From Spirochaetia bacterium UBA5763 (GTDB lineage Bacteria; Spirochaetota; UBA4802; UBA5550), in NCBI GenBank assembly GCA_002418835.1, contig DIEX01000032.1, forward strand, positions 62,001-126,000: 64,000 bases of DNA, read 5' to 3'. Under the pieces are notes generated by a model. That model ran no database searches. It was not told the DNA's origin and worked only from the letters and a program-made list of their open reading frames with translations. The position numbers and the translations under genes were made by a program. The stretch's first letter is position 1; every line of letters begins with the position of its first letter. Shown piece by piece: positions 43,906 through 52,650 of this stretch.

Positions 43906-44769
43906 TTATAACCTCAGTCTTCTCCTGAACCTGTATCTCAGTATTAAACCTGTAAGATTAAGCATCAGAACAAGTCCTATTAAAACTATTGCAGTACCAT
44001 ATTGAAGATGCCTTGTTGCCTGGATATGCGTCCCTGCTGTGGCCATAACATAAATATGGTAGGGAAGCGCCATTACTTCATTAAATACTGAAACAGGGAG
44101 GTCTGGAGTATAAAAAGCTGCGGCCGTGAACATTATGGGAGCAGTTTCACCTGCGGCCCTTCCGAGCGAAAGCATAACACCTGTAAGTATACCTGGCAGC
44201 GCATTAGGAAGAACAATTTTATAAATTGTCTGCCATTTTGTAGCGCCGAGAGAAATTGACGCTTCCCTGTATGTTTCAGGTACAACAATGAGAGCTTCCT
44301 CTGTTGATCTTATAATAACAGGAAGATTAAGCAGTCCCAGTGTAAGAGATCCGGCCAGTATAGAAGTACCGAATCCCAGAAAAATTACAAAGAGGCTTAA
44401 ACCAAATAGGCCGAAGACAACTGACGGTACTCCAGCCAGGTTATTAATCCCCAGCCTGATAATTTTTACTATTCGCGGATTTTTTGCATATTCTGAAAGA
44501 TATATTGCTGTTATTACACCCACAGGAATAGATATAAGAGAGGAGCCTAACATAAGATAAAATGTGCCTGCTATTGCCGGAAAGATCCCCCCCTCTGTCA
44601 TCTCTTTGCGCGGCATCTCTGTAAGAAACTCCCATGAAATAGCAGAGGCCCCTTTCATAACAATATAGCCCAGTATAAAAAGGAGAACCCCTATTACAAT
44701 AAAAGCCCCGCTCTTTATCATAAAAAAAGCCGTTTTCTCAGTTATATTTGATCTGTTAACTTTTATCAT
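43906..44769 (-). CDS. pstA: phosphate ABC transporter permease PstA
   Basis: This 287-residue permease has six membrane helices and the cytoplasmic EAA loop YREASISLGATKWQTIYKIVLPNALPGI, plus GRAAGETAPIMFTAA, typical of PstA. With PstC it forms the channel of the high-affinity phosphate importer. It follows pstC by 12 bases. No pstB or phoU follows. Confidence 0.92.
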   Translation of the reverse strand: MIKVNRSNITEKTAFFMIKSGAFIVIGVLLFILGYIVMKGASAISWEFLTEMPRKEMTEGGIFPAIAGTFYLMLGSSLISIPVGVITAIYLSEYAKNPRIVKIIRLGINNLAGVPSVVFGLFGLSLFVIFLGFGTSILAGSLTLGLLNLPVIIRSTEEALIVVPETYREASISLGATKWQTIYKIVLPNALPGILTGVMLSLGRAAGETAPIMFTAAAFYTPDLPVSVFNEVMALPYHIYVMATAGTHIQATRHLQYGTAIVLIGLVLMLNLTGLILRYRFRRRLRL

Positions 44770-44781
44770 ATTAAATCAGCC

Positions 44782-45717
44782 TTAATTCGATTTGAATTTA
44801 TATTTGTTTGAAAGATAGTCTGCTGCAAGATTGAACATAAAGGTTATTACAAATAAGATTAAACCTATTGCAAAGAGAGCGTTATAATGAATCCCCCCGA
44901 CTTCAGCCTCAGCCATCTCTGCGGCAATATTGGAAGTGAGAGGCCGTACAGGATCAAATATTGAATGAGGGATAAGAGTGGCTCCCCCGGCAACCATGAG
45001 CACAACCATGGTTTCTCCAATAACCCTTGATATACCGAGAATTATTGCTGTCCATATGCCTGAAAGTGACGCAGGAAGAGTAACATGAAAAATTGTCTGC
45101 CATCTGTTTGCCCCCAGAGCGTATGAAGCCTCCTTCAGGCTCACCGGAACAGAGGAGATTGCATCTTCAGAAATACTGGCGATTGTTGGTATAGCCATGA
45201 ATGCAAGCATGGCAGCAGCATTGAACATGTTGAGCCCGGAATCTATATCAAACTTTTCCATGAGAAATGGAGCTATCACCACCATCCCGAAAAAACCTAT
45301 AACAACAGAAGGGATGGATGCTATGATCTCAACCACAGGTTTAACAATCTCCCTGAGTCTGCTCCCGGCAAGCTCGGCAAGATAAATAGCAACAGCAAGG
45401 CTCAAAGGTATCGATATTGCAGAGGCAAGAATGGTAACAGAAACTGATGCTATTATAAGGGGAAGAACACCAAACCTTGGGTTTTCGCTTGTAGGATACC
45501 ACTCACTCCCTGTAAGAAAATCTGTTAAACTGATTTTACTGAAAAGAGGTACACCCTCTTTAACAAGAAAAAGCATTATAAGAAAAAGTATCACAAGGCA
45601 TGAAAGCCCGATAATCAGAAAAAATTTTTCAATAAAGATATCAAAAATAATACTGCTGTGCTTCTTCTCTTTTTTTGTTTTTCTGATTTTTATCTCTTCT
45701 TTTAAATTTTCATTCAC
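44782..45717 (-). CDS. pstC: phosphate ABC transporter permease PstC
   Basis: This 311-residue permease has a Lys-rich cytoplasmic N terminus, six helices, and the EAA loop LKEASYALGANRWQTIFHVTLPASLSGI followed by GISRVIGETMVVLMVAGG. It partners with PstA. The start is a GTG at 45717, since no in-frame ATG is near. Tandem 11-bp repeats lie upstream. No pstS is adjacent. Confidence 0.92.
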   Translation of the reverse strand: MNENLKEEIKIRKTKKEKKHSSIIFDIFIEKFFLIIGLSCLVILFLIMLFLVKEGVPLFSKISLTDFLTGSEWYPTSENPRFGVLPLIIASVSVTILASAISIPLSLAVAIYLAELAGSRLREIVKPVVEIIASIPSVVIGFFGMVVIAPFLMEKFDIDSGLNMFNAAAMLAFMAIPTIASISEDAISSVPVSLKEASYALGANRWQTIFHVTLPASLSGIWTAIILGISRVIGETMVVLMVAGGATLIPHSIFDPVRPLTSNIAAEMAEAEVGGIHYNALFAIGLILFVITFMFNLAADYLSNKYKFKSN

Positions 45718-45766
45718 AATAATAACCGCTTCTCAAAATAAATTTTACTGAACCCAATAAGCGGAA

Positions 45767-45799
45767 AATTTGTTAAGAAATTATAAAGAAATTATCAAT
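45767..45799 (-). promoter_or_regulatory. Pho-box-like tandem repeats upstream of pstC
   Basis: On the minus strand three 11-base units follow each other: ATTGATAATTT, CTTTATAATTT, CTTAACAAATT. A 7-base repeat every 11 bases is the layout of PhoB/PhoP boxes. They end 49 bases before the pstC start codon, with a TAAAAT in between that could serve as a -10. Confidence 0.4.
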
Positions 45800-45815
45800 A
45801 AACCGTAATATTTAA

Positions 45816-45856
45816 CGCAAAAAAATCCGGTCTGTTAATAACCGGATTTTTTTGCG
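45816..45856. terminator. terminator of the 45875-46423 barrel gene
   Basis: CGCAAAAAAATCCGGT (45816-45831) and its exact inverse (45841-45856) form a 16-bp stem. It is followed by a T-tract in either direction, lies 18 bases past the barrel gene and insulates it from pstCA. Confidence 0.85.
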
Positions 45857-45874
45857 CGTATTGTTTAATACTAT

Positions 45875-46423
45875 TTATATATCAAACTTCAAACCTATAT
45901 TAGCTGAATGAGATTTGATATATGAATCATGATTTGAGTAATCATACATATATTCACAATAGAATCTTACAAAAGGGATGAATGAAAGCTCAAGCCCTGC
46001 ACCAGCTCCGAAAGCTTTTAAATAATCTGTGTCCGATTCACCTGCAACTTCCATCTTATCCCAGAAAGAGTATGTACCCCTCACGTAGGGATGAATTATA
46101 GGGAGTGAAAGTATAAGATTCAGATCAAGACCTGCATTCTGTCTATTAATATCTTTTTCCGAATCAGTAAGCTCATAATCAAATTTAAGTTTTGAATACT
46201 GATAAAAACCACCTACACCAATCTCAAGTAATGGTATAAGAGATTTATTATAATGAGCCTTGAACCCATATTGTCCCCCTTTCGGATCATCATTACTACC
46301 CTCAAGTTCACTATTAAAAACATAGCCGCCCCATACAGCTGCATCCACCAGTGCAAAACTGTTTGTTGTCACAAAAAAGATAAATCCCGTCGCTATTATT
46401 GATACTTTTAACCAGTTTTTCAC
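45875..46423 (-). CDS. small outer-membrane beta-barrel protein
   Basis: This 182-residue protein has a signal peptide (about 1-24, ending SFA) and then alternating amphipathic strands with aromatic girdle residues (FKAHYNKSLIPLLEIGVGGFYQYS, RFYCEYMYDYS, SANIGLKFDI), consistent with an eight-stranded barrel ending in the outer-membrane insertion motif. GTG start with GGAGG 6 bases before it. No specific function is suggested. Confidence 0.75.
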   Translation of the reverse strand: MKNWLKVSIIATGFIFFVTTNSFALVDAAVWGGYVFNSELEGSNDDPKGGQYGFKAHYNKSLIPLLEIGVGGFYQYSKLKFDYELTDSEKDINRQNAGLDLNLILSLPIIHPYVRGTYSFWDKMEVAGESDTDYLKAFGAGAGLELSFIPFVRFYCEYMYDYSNHDSYIKSHSANIGLKFDI

Positions 46424-46593
46424 AACTATCCTCCATAAGTTTAAAAAATATCAGAATACTTTATTCTGATTTTATATGAAAATTTATAAATAAATGTGTA
46501 ATAAGGCAAGAGTATTTCAAATAAAATTTTAATAATTGAATACTTGACATAAGATAATGCTTAACCGGAAATAAGTCAAAGGATGAATTTTAT

Positions 46594-47322
46594 ATGAAAA
46601 TACTTATTACCAATGATGACGGCATTACAGCCGAAGGACTTATAATTCTTGAAAGGGTCCTTTCAAAATACCATGAAACATATATAATTGCGCCGGACAG
46701 GGAGAGGAGCGCCTGCTCTAATATATTTACTGTGAGAGATGAAATTACTGTAACAAAAATCAGCGGCCGCGCCTTCTCAGTAAACGGTTACCCCGCAGAC
46801 TGTGTAAGCCTTGCTCTCCATTCTGATCTTATTCCTGAAATAGACCTTGTTGTTTCAGGAATAAACCATGGACCGAATCTGGGAGATGATGTACACTTTT
46901 CAGGTACAGTTGCAGGAGCAAGAACAGCATTCATTTTCGGCAAACCCGGAATTGCATTCTCGATAGACAGCTTTCATAAAGCTTCACCGAATATGACTGA
47001 AGCATCTGAGTTTCTCGCTGATTATATAAAAAATAATCCTGTATCAGCAGATACATTTCTTAACATAAATTATCCAGATATCCCTTTTTCAGAAATATCC
47101 GGAATTGAATATACCTTTTTGTCGAAGAGATATTACAGAGATACTTATATAAAAAGTGAAATCAGCCCGAAAGAGATCAAGGTTTCACTTGACGGGCATA
47201 TTGATACCGATTCTAAAGAGGGGAATGACGATTATGCTATCAAACGCGGTTATATATCAATAACACCGATGACTGTGGACTCAACGGATTATGCGAAAAT
47301 AAAGGAAATGACTGGCAAGTAA
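46594..47322 (+). CDS. surE: 5'/3'-nucleotidase SurE
   Basis: This 242-residue enzyme begins MKILITNDDGI with the metal-binding Asp pair, followed by APDRERSACSN, VNGYPADCVSLAL and VVSGINHGPNLGDDVHFSGTVAGAR, all hallmark SurE motifs. It hydrolyses nucleoside monophosphates in the cytoplasm. The next gene, a TPR protein, begins 37 bases on and may be cotranscribed. Confidence 0.96.
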   Translation: MKILITNDDGITAEGLIILERVLSKYHETYIIAPDRERSACSNIFTVRDEITVTKISGRAFSVNGYPADCVSLALHSDLIPEIDLVVSGINHGPNLGDDVHFSGTVAGARTAFIFGKPGIAFSIDSFHKASPNMTEASEFLADYIKNNPVSADTFLNINYPDIPFSEISGIEYTFLSKRYYRDTYIKSEISPKEIKVSLDGHIDTDSKEGNDDYAIKRGYISITPMTVDSTDYAKIKEMTGK

Positions 47323-47359
47323 GGATATAATATAATAGAGGGAGACTGAATATCAGATA

Positions 47360-48052
47360 ATGAATGATTTAAACAACTCTGTTCAATCCATACTGAAATC
47401 AGCTGCGGGGAGCCTCCTTGCCTCAGACTATACTTCTGCCCTTGAAGAACTTAAAAAAGGGGAAGTTCTGGACAAAGATAATCCTGAAATACTGTACAAT
47501 CTCGGCATAGCCTATACCAGACTCGGTCTTTTTAAAACCGCGCTGGAATATTTTAACAGGGTCATTTTTCTTAAATTCCAGTTTATTGATATACTTCAGG
47601 TAAAAAAAAATATCGCCTTCTGCCTCATTAACCTTGATCAATATAAAGAAGCTCTGGAAAAACTTGATAATATACTTCAGGATTTCCCCTCAGATGTATC
47701 AGCTCTTAATATGAAAGGGTATACACTTGAAAAATCGGGAAAGATAAATGATTCCATACGTACATACAGTGAAGTTTTAAAATACGATAAAACCAACCTT
47801 AACAGTATGAATTCAACAGCCTATCTTATGGCAAAATCCGGCATAAACATTAAAAAGGCCCTTGAAATAGCTGAATATATATGCAGGCGGGATAGAAACA
47901 ATTCTGCTTACAGGGACACCCTCGGTTACATATATCTTAAATCAGGGGATTATGAACAGGCGGAAAAACATCTCAACGCAGCATTCAGGGATATGCCTTT
48001 CAGTAACGAAATAGCTTCACATATTGAAGAACTTAATAATAACAGGAAATAG
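47360..48052 (+). CDS. cytoplasmic TPR protein
   Basis: This 230-residue protein consists of about five tetratricopeptide repeats (PEILYNLGIAYTRLGLFKTALEYFNRV, SALNMKGYTLEKSGKINDSIRTYSEV, AYRDTLGYIYLKSGDYEQAEKHLNAAF) and has no signal peptide. It is likely a protein-interaction module. Its last 20 bases overlap the convergent gene ending at 48033. Confidence 0.82.
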   Translation: MNDLNNSVQSILKSAAGSLLASDYTSALEELKKGEVLDKDNPEILYNLGIAYTRLGLFKTALEYFNRVIFLKFQFIDILQVKKNIAFCLINLDQYKEALEKLDNILQDFPSDVSALNMKGYTLEKSGKINDSIRTYSEVLKYDKTNLNSMNSTAYLMAKSGINIKKALEIAEYICRRDRNNSAYRDTLGYIYLKSGDYEQAEKHLNAAFRDMPFSNEIASHIEELNNNRK

Positions 48053-49157
48053 CCTGTCCTCTTAAAGCAAAAATCTCCTTCTCTATATAAAATACAATTT
48101 CATTTCTGAATTTCTGAAGCTGATCATAGTTCATATTAAGAAGATAATAGAATTCGATAATCTTACTCACCCTGTAGATAAAATCAAGAAGTTCCATATA
48201 TGACATCTCATCCGGGCCGAATTCAAGAAGACCGGCACTTTCAAAATGATGTTTATATTCGATGAAAGTTTTCCTGATCTCATCATAAGATTCATATACC
48301 TCTCTTGAGATCCTCCCTTCATCAAGTTTAATTCTCAGAGAATCACTGATAAAATTCATTCTGAAAAGTTTACCATTGCTCTCACTATAGTAATTTCTAA
48401 AGAAAGAATAATAATTTGTAAGCACCTTTTTATATTCATAAGCTTCTTTTACAATCCAGTTAAGTTCCACTATTTTGACTTTAGGACTGGAAATATCAAG
48501 ATACTCTTTAACGGCAAATTCATTCATGCTCCAGCCAAGTTGAGTTGAAGTTTTAGGAAACAACGGTGCAATCTCATTATTACAACGGACAAATTTTTTA
48601 AGTATCTTCTCCCTGTTTTTATACTTGGTGAAAATTGCCAGAAAATAACTCATAATTGATTTTGCATCTGTCTCAAATACAAAATTTTTTTTAAAGAAAA
48701 ACCTGCTGTATGCAATCAGTATATAATAAAAATCACTGACCGATCTCTTTGCAAGCGTCAGCATAAGACTTTTAAAATTAACCAGTTCATCATCAAATTC
48801 CATGATAAGATTGTTGATTGAATCTATCACATCATCAATTTCATTAGCAGAAATTTCACGCTGTTGCATCACAGCAATTATTTTATTCTCTATATCAGTA
48901 ATATAAAAAAGATAAAGACCCTCAAGTTTCAGTTCCCAGGATTTCTTTTTCTTTATGTCACTGAGCCTTGCTTTTACATCCTCATTTAATCTCGTTCCCT
49001 CTGCCGGAATATAATTATCCCAGCTTTCCGGAATTTTTGCAAATTTTCTGAGAATATTTTTATCTTCATTTCTGATTACAAACCTGTAATAATTCATCTT
49101 TATATTAAAAAACTTCTCTTCAAGCTCCCTTACGTGATGTCTTTGTGAATATGACAT
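48033..49157 (-). CDS. unknown helical protein, first of two tandem paralogues
   Basis: This 374-residue protein is rich in Lys, Glu, Phe and Tyr and is predicted largely helical, with no signal or membrane segment and no recognisable domain. It is clearly a paralogue of the gene at 49411-50514: both share HHVRELEEKFF/HYIRELEEKFF at the start, KIPESWDNY, VNEL-type helices, LTLAKRSVSDFYYIL, LGWxMNEFAVKEYLD and GLLEFGPDEMSY near the C terminus. The AAGGATAA-like site before the ATG is weak. It is oriented away from dnaA. Confidence 0.75.
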   Translation of the reverse strand: MSYSQRHHVRELEEKFFNIKMNYYRFVIRNEDKNILRKFAKIPESWDNYIPAEGTRLNEDVKARLSDIKKKKSWELKLEGLYLFYITDIENKIIAVMQQREISANEIDDVIDSINNLIMEFDDELVNFKSLMLTLAKRSVSDFYYILIAYSRFFFKKNFVFETDAKSIMSYFLAIFTKYKNREKILKKFVRCNNEIAPLFPKTSTQLGWSMNEFAVKEYLDISSPKVKIVELNWIVKEAYEYKKVLTNYYSFFRNYYSESNGKLFRMNFISDSLRIKLDEGRISREVYESYDEIRKTFIEYKHHFESAGLLEFGPDEMSYMELLDFIYRVSKIIEFYYLLNMNYDQLQKFRNEIVFYIEKEIFALRGQAISCYY

Positions 49158-49410
49158 TTTTTATCCTGCTATTAATTAATAATAATTTATAAACGTATGA
49201 AGAATAACATAAATACTCTTTATTAATAATCTTTAAATCGAATGGAACTCTAATTATAATATATAAATCGGTCTTATAGTCAGAAATAATTACTATTATC
49301 TTAATAAAATAATTGTGGTTAGACACAAGGTGAAAAATCTCTATATGGTTTTCCGGGGATATTTTACAGCATTAAAACTGCATCAGATGCTGAAAGTCGT
49401 GTAAAAAAAA

Positions 49411-50514
49411 TCAGCCTTTGATTGAAAAAATCTCTTTCTCAATATAATAAAAATACTGGTTTCTGAAAGTCTGAAGCTGCTCATGTTTCATGTTGCGGAG
49501 ATAATAAAATTCAATTATCTTGCTGACCCTGTATATAAAATCGAGAAGCTCTATATATGACATCTCATCAGGGCCGAATTCCAGCAGCCCGGCTCCTTCA
49601 AAATGAAGCTTATACTCCCTGAAGGCTTCCCGTATCTCTTCATAAGATTCATAAATATCACGGGTTATCTTTCCTTCATCGAATTTCAATTTAAGAGATT
49701 CACTTATAAAATTCAGACGGAACATCTTACCGTCATTTTCGTTATAGTAATATTTCAAAAATAAATAGTAATTCATGAGAATTTTTTTATACTCAAAACC
49801 CTCTTTTACTGTCCAGTTCAACTCTGCAATCTTTACAGCCTGATTTGATTTATCAAGGTATTCCTTAACTGCAAACTCATTCATTCTCCATCCAAGCTGA
49901 TTTGAGCTTTTAGGAAATAAAATTTCAATCTCTTCATTACTCCTTATAAACCTGCTAAAAATTTTATTCCTGTTTTTATACCTGAGTAGTATTGAAATAA
50001 AATCATTCATAACAGTTTTAACATCTGTTTCAAAGACAAAATTTTTCTTAAAGAAAAACCTGTTATATGCGCTTAAAATATAATAAAAATCACTGACCGA
50101 TCTCTTGGCAAGTGTAAGCATCAGGTATTTAAAATTAATAAGTTCATCATCAAATTCGATAATAAGATTATTTGCTGAATCAATAGCCTCATCAATTTCA
50201 TTTTCAGATATCTCTCTCTGCTGCATTGCTGATATTAATTTATTCTCAACATCTGTTATATAAAAAAGATAAAGGCTTTCAAGTTTAAGCTCCCATGATT
50301 TCTTTTTTTTAATGTCACTGAGACGGGATTTAACCTCTTCATTGATTCTTGTACCCTCTGCAGGAGTATAATTATCCCAGCTTTCAGGTATCTTTGAAAA
50401 CTTGCTTAATACGTTTTTATCTTCATTCCTTATGACGAATCTGTAATAATTCATTTTTATTCTGAAAAATTTTTCTTCAAGTTCTCTTATATAATGTCTT
50501 TCCTGGCCCGGCAT
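49411..50514 (-). CDS. unknown helical protein, second of two tandem paralogues
   Basis: This 367-residue protein is the sister of the preceding entry, with the same conserved blocks in the same order (RELEEKFFRIKMNYYRFVIRN, AKRSVSDFYYIL, GLLEFGPDEMSYIELLDFIYRV). No catalytic or binding motif stands out. It sits next to the dnaA upstream region, divergent from dnaA, with AAGGA before its ATG. The pair is separated by 253 gene-free bases, so each probably has its own promoter. Confidence 0.78.
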   Translation of the reverse strand: MPGQERHYIRELEEKFFRIKMNYYRFVIRNEDKNVLSKFSKIPESWDNYTPAEGTRINEEVKSRLSDIKKKKSWELKLESLYLFYITDVENKLISAMQQREISENEIDEAIDSANNLIIEFDDELINFKYLMLTLAKRSVSDFYYILSAYNRFFFKKNFVFETDVKTVMNDFISILLRYKNRNKIFSRFIRSNEEIEILFPKSSNQLGWRMNEFAVKEYLDKSNQAVKIAELNWTVKEGFEYKKILMNYYLFLKYYYNENDGKMFRLNFISESLKLKFDEGKITRDIYESYEEIREAFREYKLHFEGAGLLEFGPDEMSYIELLDFIYRVSKIIEFYYLRNMKHEQLQTFRNQYFYYIEKEIFSIKG

Positions 50515-50648
50515 TTTTTTTCCTTTTATAATAATTTACTCGAATCAGGTGAAATTTTTATAATAACTGGTGTGTACATTATCATAATTAAACCTTCTGT
50601 CAGTAATAATTCCTGATTATATTATACTGTGTTAATTTGACACTCTTA

Positions 50649-50670
50649 TGTTAATAAAAAATTATTAACA
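50649..50670. repeat. inverted pair of TTATTAACA boxes
   Basis: TGTTAATAA (50649-50657) and TTATTAACA (50662-50670) are exact inverse copies separated by AAAA. They resemble DnaA boxes with changes at positions 5 and 6, and the same 9-mer recurs three times after dnaA. Confidence 0.6.
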
Positions 50671-50682
50671 TAATTATTCATC

Positions 50683-50691
50683 TTATCCACA
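50683..50691 (+). promoter_or_regulatory. consensus DnaA box
   Basis: TTATCCACA matches the canonical DnaA box exactly, 380 bases upstream of the dnaA start. Confidence 0.75.
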
Positions 50692-51031
50692 GAAATTAAC
50701 AGTTATAAACAGCTTATTAAGATATTATCAATACATTTTCACTTTTTTAAAACCACCATATTACTCCTTTAATTAATTTGTTGCCAAATATGCTCTTCAA
50801 AACTACATAATTATCCTGTCTTCTAACCTGATATTTTAATACATAAAATATTCATTTTCACTTTTCTGCGTTGGTAATTTTCCATTTTACAGAATTTATA
50901 TGGAGAATTAATTTTTCAGATAAAAATTATGCTTAGAAATTTCAAAAAACCGGGTTTATATCTCCATACAAAGGTATGATGATTGCCTGATATTCTGATT
51001 TCCACAGGAAATAATATATTTATAAACATAA

Positions 51032-51051
51032 TTATCAACAATTGTTGATAA
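51032..51051. promoter_or_regulatory. palindromic DnaA-box-like pair next to the dnaA start
   Basis: TTATCAACA and TGTTGATAA are inverse copies 2 bases apart, ending 16 bases before the dnaA start codon. The position would allow DnaA to repress its own gene. Confidence 0.5.
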
Positions 51052-51067
51052 AATAAGAGGTATTATT

Positions 51068-52411
51068 TTGGCACAGGTCATATGGGACAAAGTCCTGAAA
51101 AGTCTTGAATCACGAATTAATAAACAGTCTTTTGCGATGTGGCTTAAAGATACAGAACCCCTCTCTATAGACGGGGATCTTCTCAAAATAAGAGTTAAGG
51201 ATGATGTTGCCGCAAGGCACCTGAAAGATCAGTACCTTAAAGACATTGAAGAGATAATCGAGACAGCCACAGGGAAAAGATATAAATGTGAATTTTTAAC
51301 TGAAGATTCTGTTCAGGAAAATCTGAAAGTAACAGAGCAATCTCCTTTTCAGAATATATCACCAACACCAAGAACTGAAAACGAAAGAGTTTCACCTCTT
51401 AACGCCAATTATATATTTGAAAACTTTGTAGTGGGGCCCAATAACCAGCTTGCACATGCCGCAGCAAAATCAGTTTCAAGATCCCCTGCTACACAGTTTA
51501 ACCCTCTTTTTATCTATGGAGGTACTGGCCTCGGAAAAACTCACCTTATCCAGGCAATAGGTCATCATCTTCTTAAGGAACGTCCATATCTGAAGATACT
51601 CTATATTTCAACAGAACAGTTTATTAATGAGTTCATATATTCAATACAGACAAATACTCAGCAGAGTTTCAAAATTAAATACAGGAATGTTGATATTCTG
51701 CTGATAGATGATATACAGTTTCTTGAAAGGAAAGAGGAGACTCAGAACGAGTTCTTCCATACATTCAATACCCTGTATGAAAACAAAAAGCAGATAGTAA
51801 TTTCAAGCGACAGGCCACCTAAACAGATCGCGACTCTGGCAGACAGGCTTAGAACAAGGTTTGAATGGGGTATGATAACAGATATTCAGACTCCGAACCT
51901 GGAGACAAGGGAAGCCATTTTGAGAAATAAAGCTGCTAAAGAGGATATTATCATATCCGATGAAGCATTCAATTATATAGCAAGAAGGATCACATCAAGC
52001 ATACGCGCCCTTGAATCAGCCCTTGCAAACCTCAGAATGGTTTATGATATATACCGTGAACCTATATCAGTAAGGCATGTTAAAGAGCATCTGAAGCATC
52101 TTTTTGATGAGGAGACAAGCCGCAAAGTAACTCCGAATGATATTATATCCCGTATAGCTGATTTATATGGAGTCAGTGTTGAGGATATAATATCAAAAAG
52201 CAGGCAGAATAAAATTGTAATTCCAAGATTTGTAGCAATGTATCTCACAAGAAAACTTACAGATATGACAACAACCGATATAGGCAGGCAGTTCGGTGAC
52301 AGGGACCATTCAACTGTTGTTAATGCAATTAATAAAATTGAAGATGACATGAAGAATAATTACGAATTTAAAGAGCATATTGAAGATCTTAAAGTTGAAC
52401 TTCGCAGTTAA
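51068..52411 (+). CDS. dnaA: chromosomal replication initiator DnaA
   Basis: This 447-residue initiator has the N-terminal interaction domain (about 1-85), a linker, the AAA+ ATPase (about 110-320; Walker A GGTGLGKTH, Walker B LLIDDIQFL) and the C-terminal helix-turn-helix with the signature FGDRDHSTVVNAINKI. It binds DnaA boxes and opens oriC. The start is a TTG (51068) with AGAGG 7 bases upstream; no better ATG exists. Confidence 0.98.
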   Translation: MAQVIWDKVLKSLESRINKQSFAMWLKDTEPLSIDGDLLKIRVKDDVAARHLKDQYLKDIEEIIETATGKRYKCEFLTEDSVQENLKVTEQSPFQNISPTPRTENERVSPLNANYIFENFVVGPNNQLAHAAAKSVSRSPATQFNPLFIYGGTGLGKTHLIQAIGHHLLKERPYLKILYISTEQFINEFIYSIQTNTQQSFKIKYRNVDILLIDDIQFLERKEETQNEFFHTFNTLYENKKQIVISSDRPPKQIATLADRLRTRFEWGMITDIQTPNLETREAILRNKAAKEDIIISDEAFNYIARRITSSIRALESALANLRMVYDIYREPISVRHVKEHLKHLFDEETSRKVTPNDIISRIADLYGVSVEDIISKSRQNKIVIPRFVAMYLTRKLTDMTTTDIGRQFGDRDHSTVVNAINKIEDDMKNNYEFKEHIEDLKVELRS

Positions 52412-52650
52412 CAGGATGTTAATAACACTGAGACAATCTGTTTAATTATTGCGGATAAAATATAAAAATTATTAACATCCTTACAATTACAGAAAAAATG
52501 AAATTAGATTGAAAAATATCAACAGTATTCAGATAATAAAACTGCTGGTTTAATCAGGGCTTTAAACAATTATTAACATATACAGTGAACTACAGCTACT
52601 GCTAATTAATAATAAAACATTAATATAATATATATAGTAGGAGATTATAA
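52412..52650. other. dnaA-dnaN intergenic region with TTATTAACA boxes
   Basis: There is no gene. TTATTAACA occurs at 52469-52477 and 52570-52578, and its inverse at 52417-52425, in extended context AATTATTAACAT. The rest is AT-rich. Together with the pair upstream of dnaA this makes five copies around one gene. Confidence 0.6.

Larger units (their letters stand above)
50515..51067. other. dnaA upstream region, candidate replication origin
   Basis: This 553-base AT-rich stretch has no gene. It contains a perfect DnaA box TTATCCACA at 50683-50691 and an inverted pair of TTATTAACA boxes at 50649-50670. A TTATCAACA pair at 51032-51051 lies just before dnaA. AT-rich tracts between them could unwind. 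The gene-free region on the other side of dnaA (52412-52650) holds three more TTATTAACA boxes. I infer that oriC lies on one or both sides of dnaA. Confidence 0.65.
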
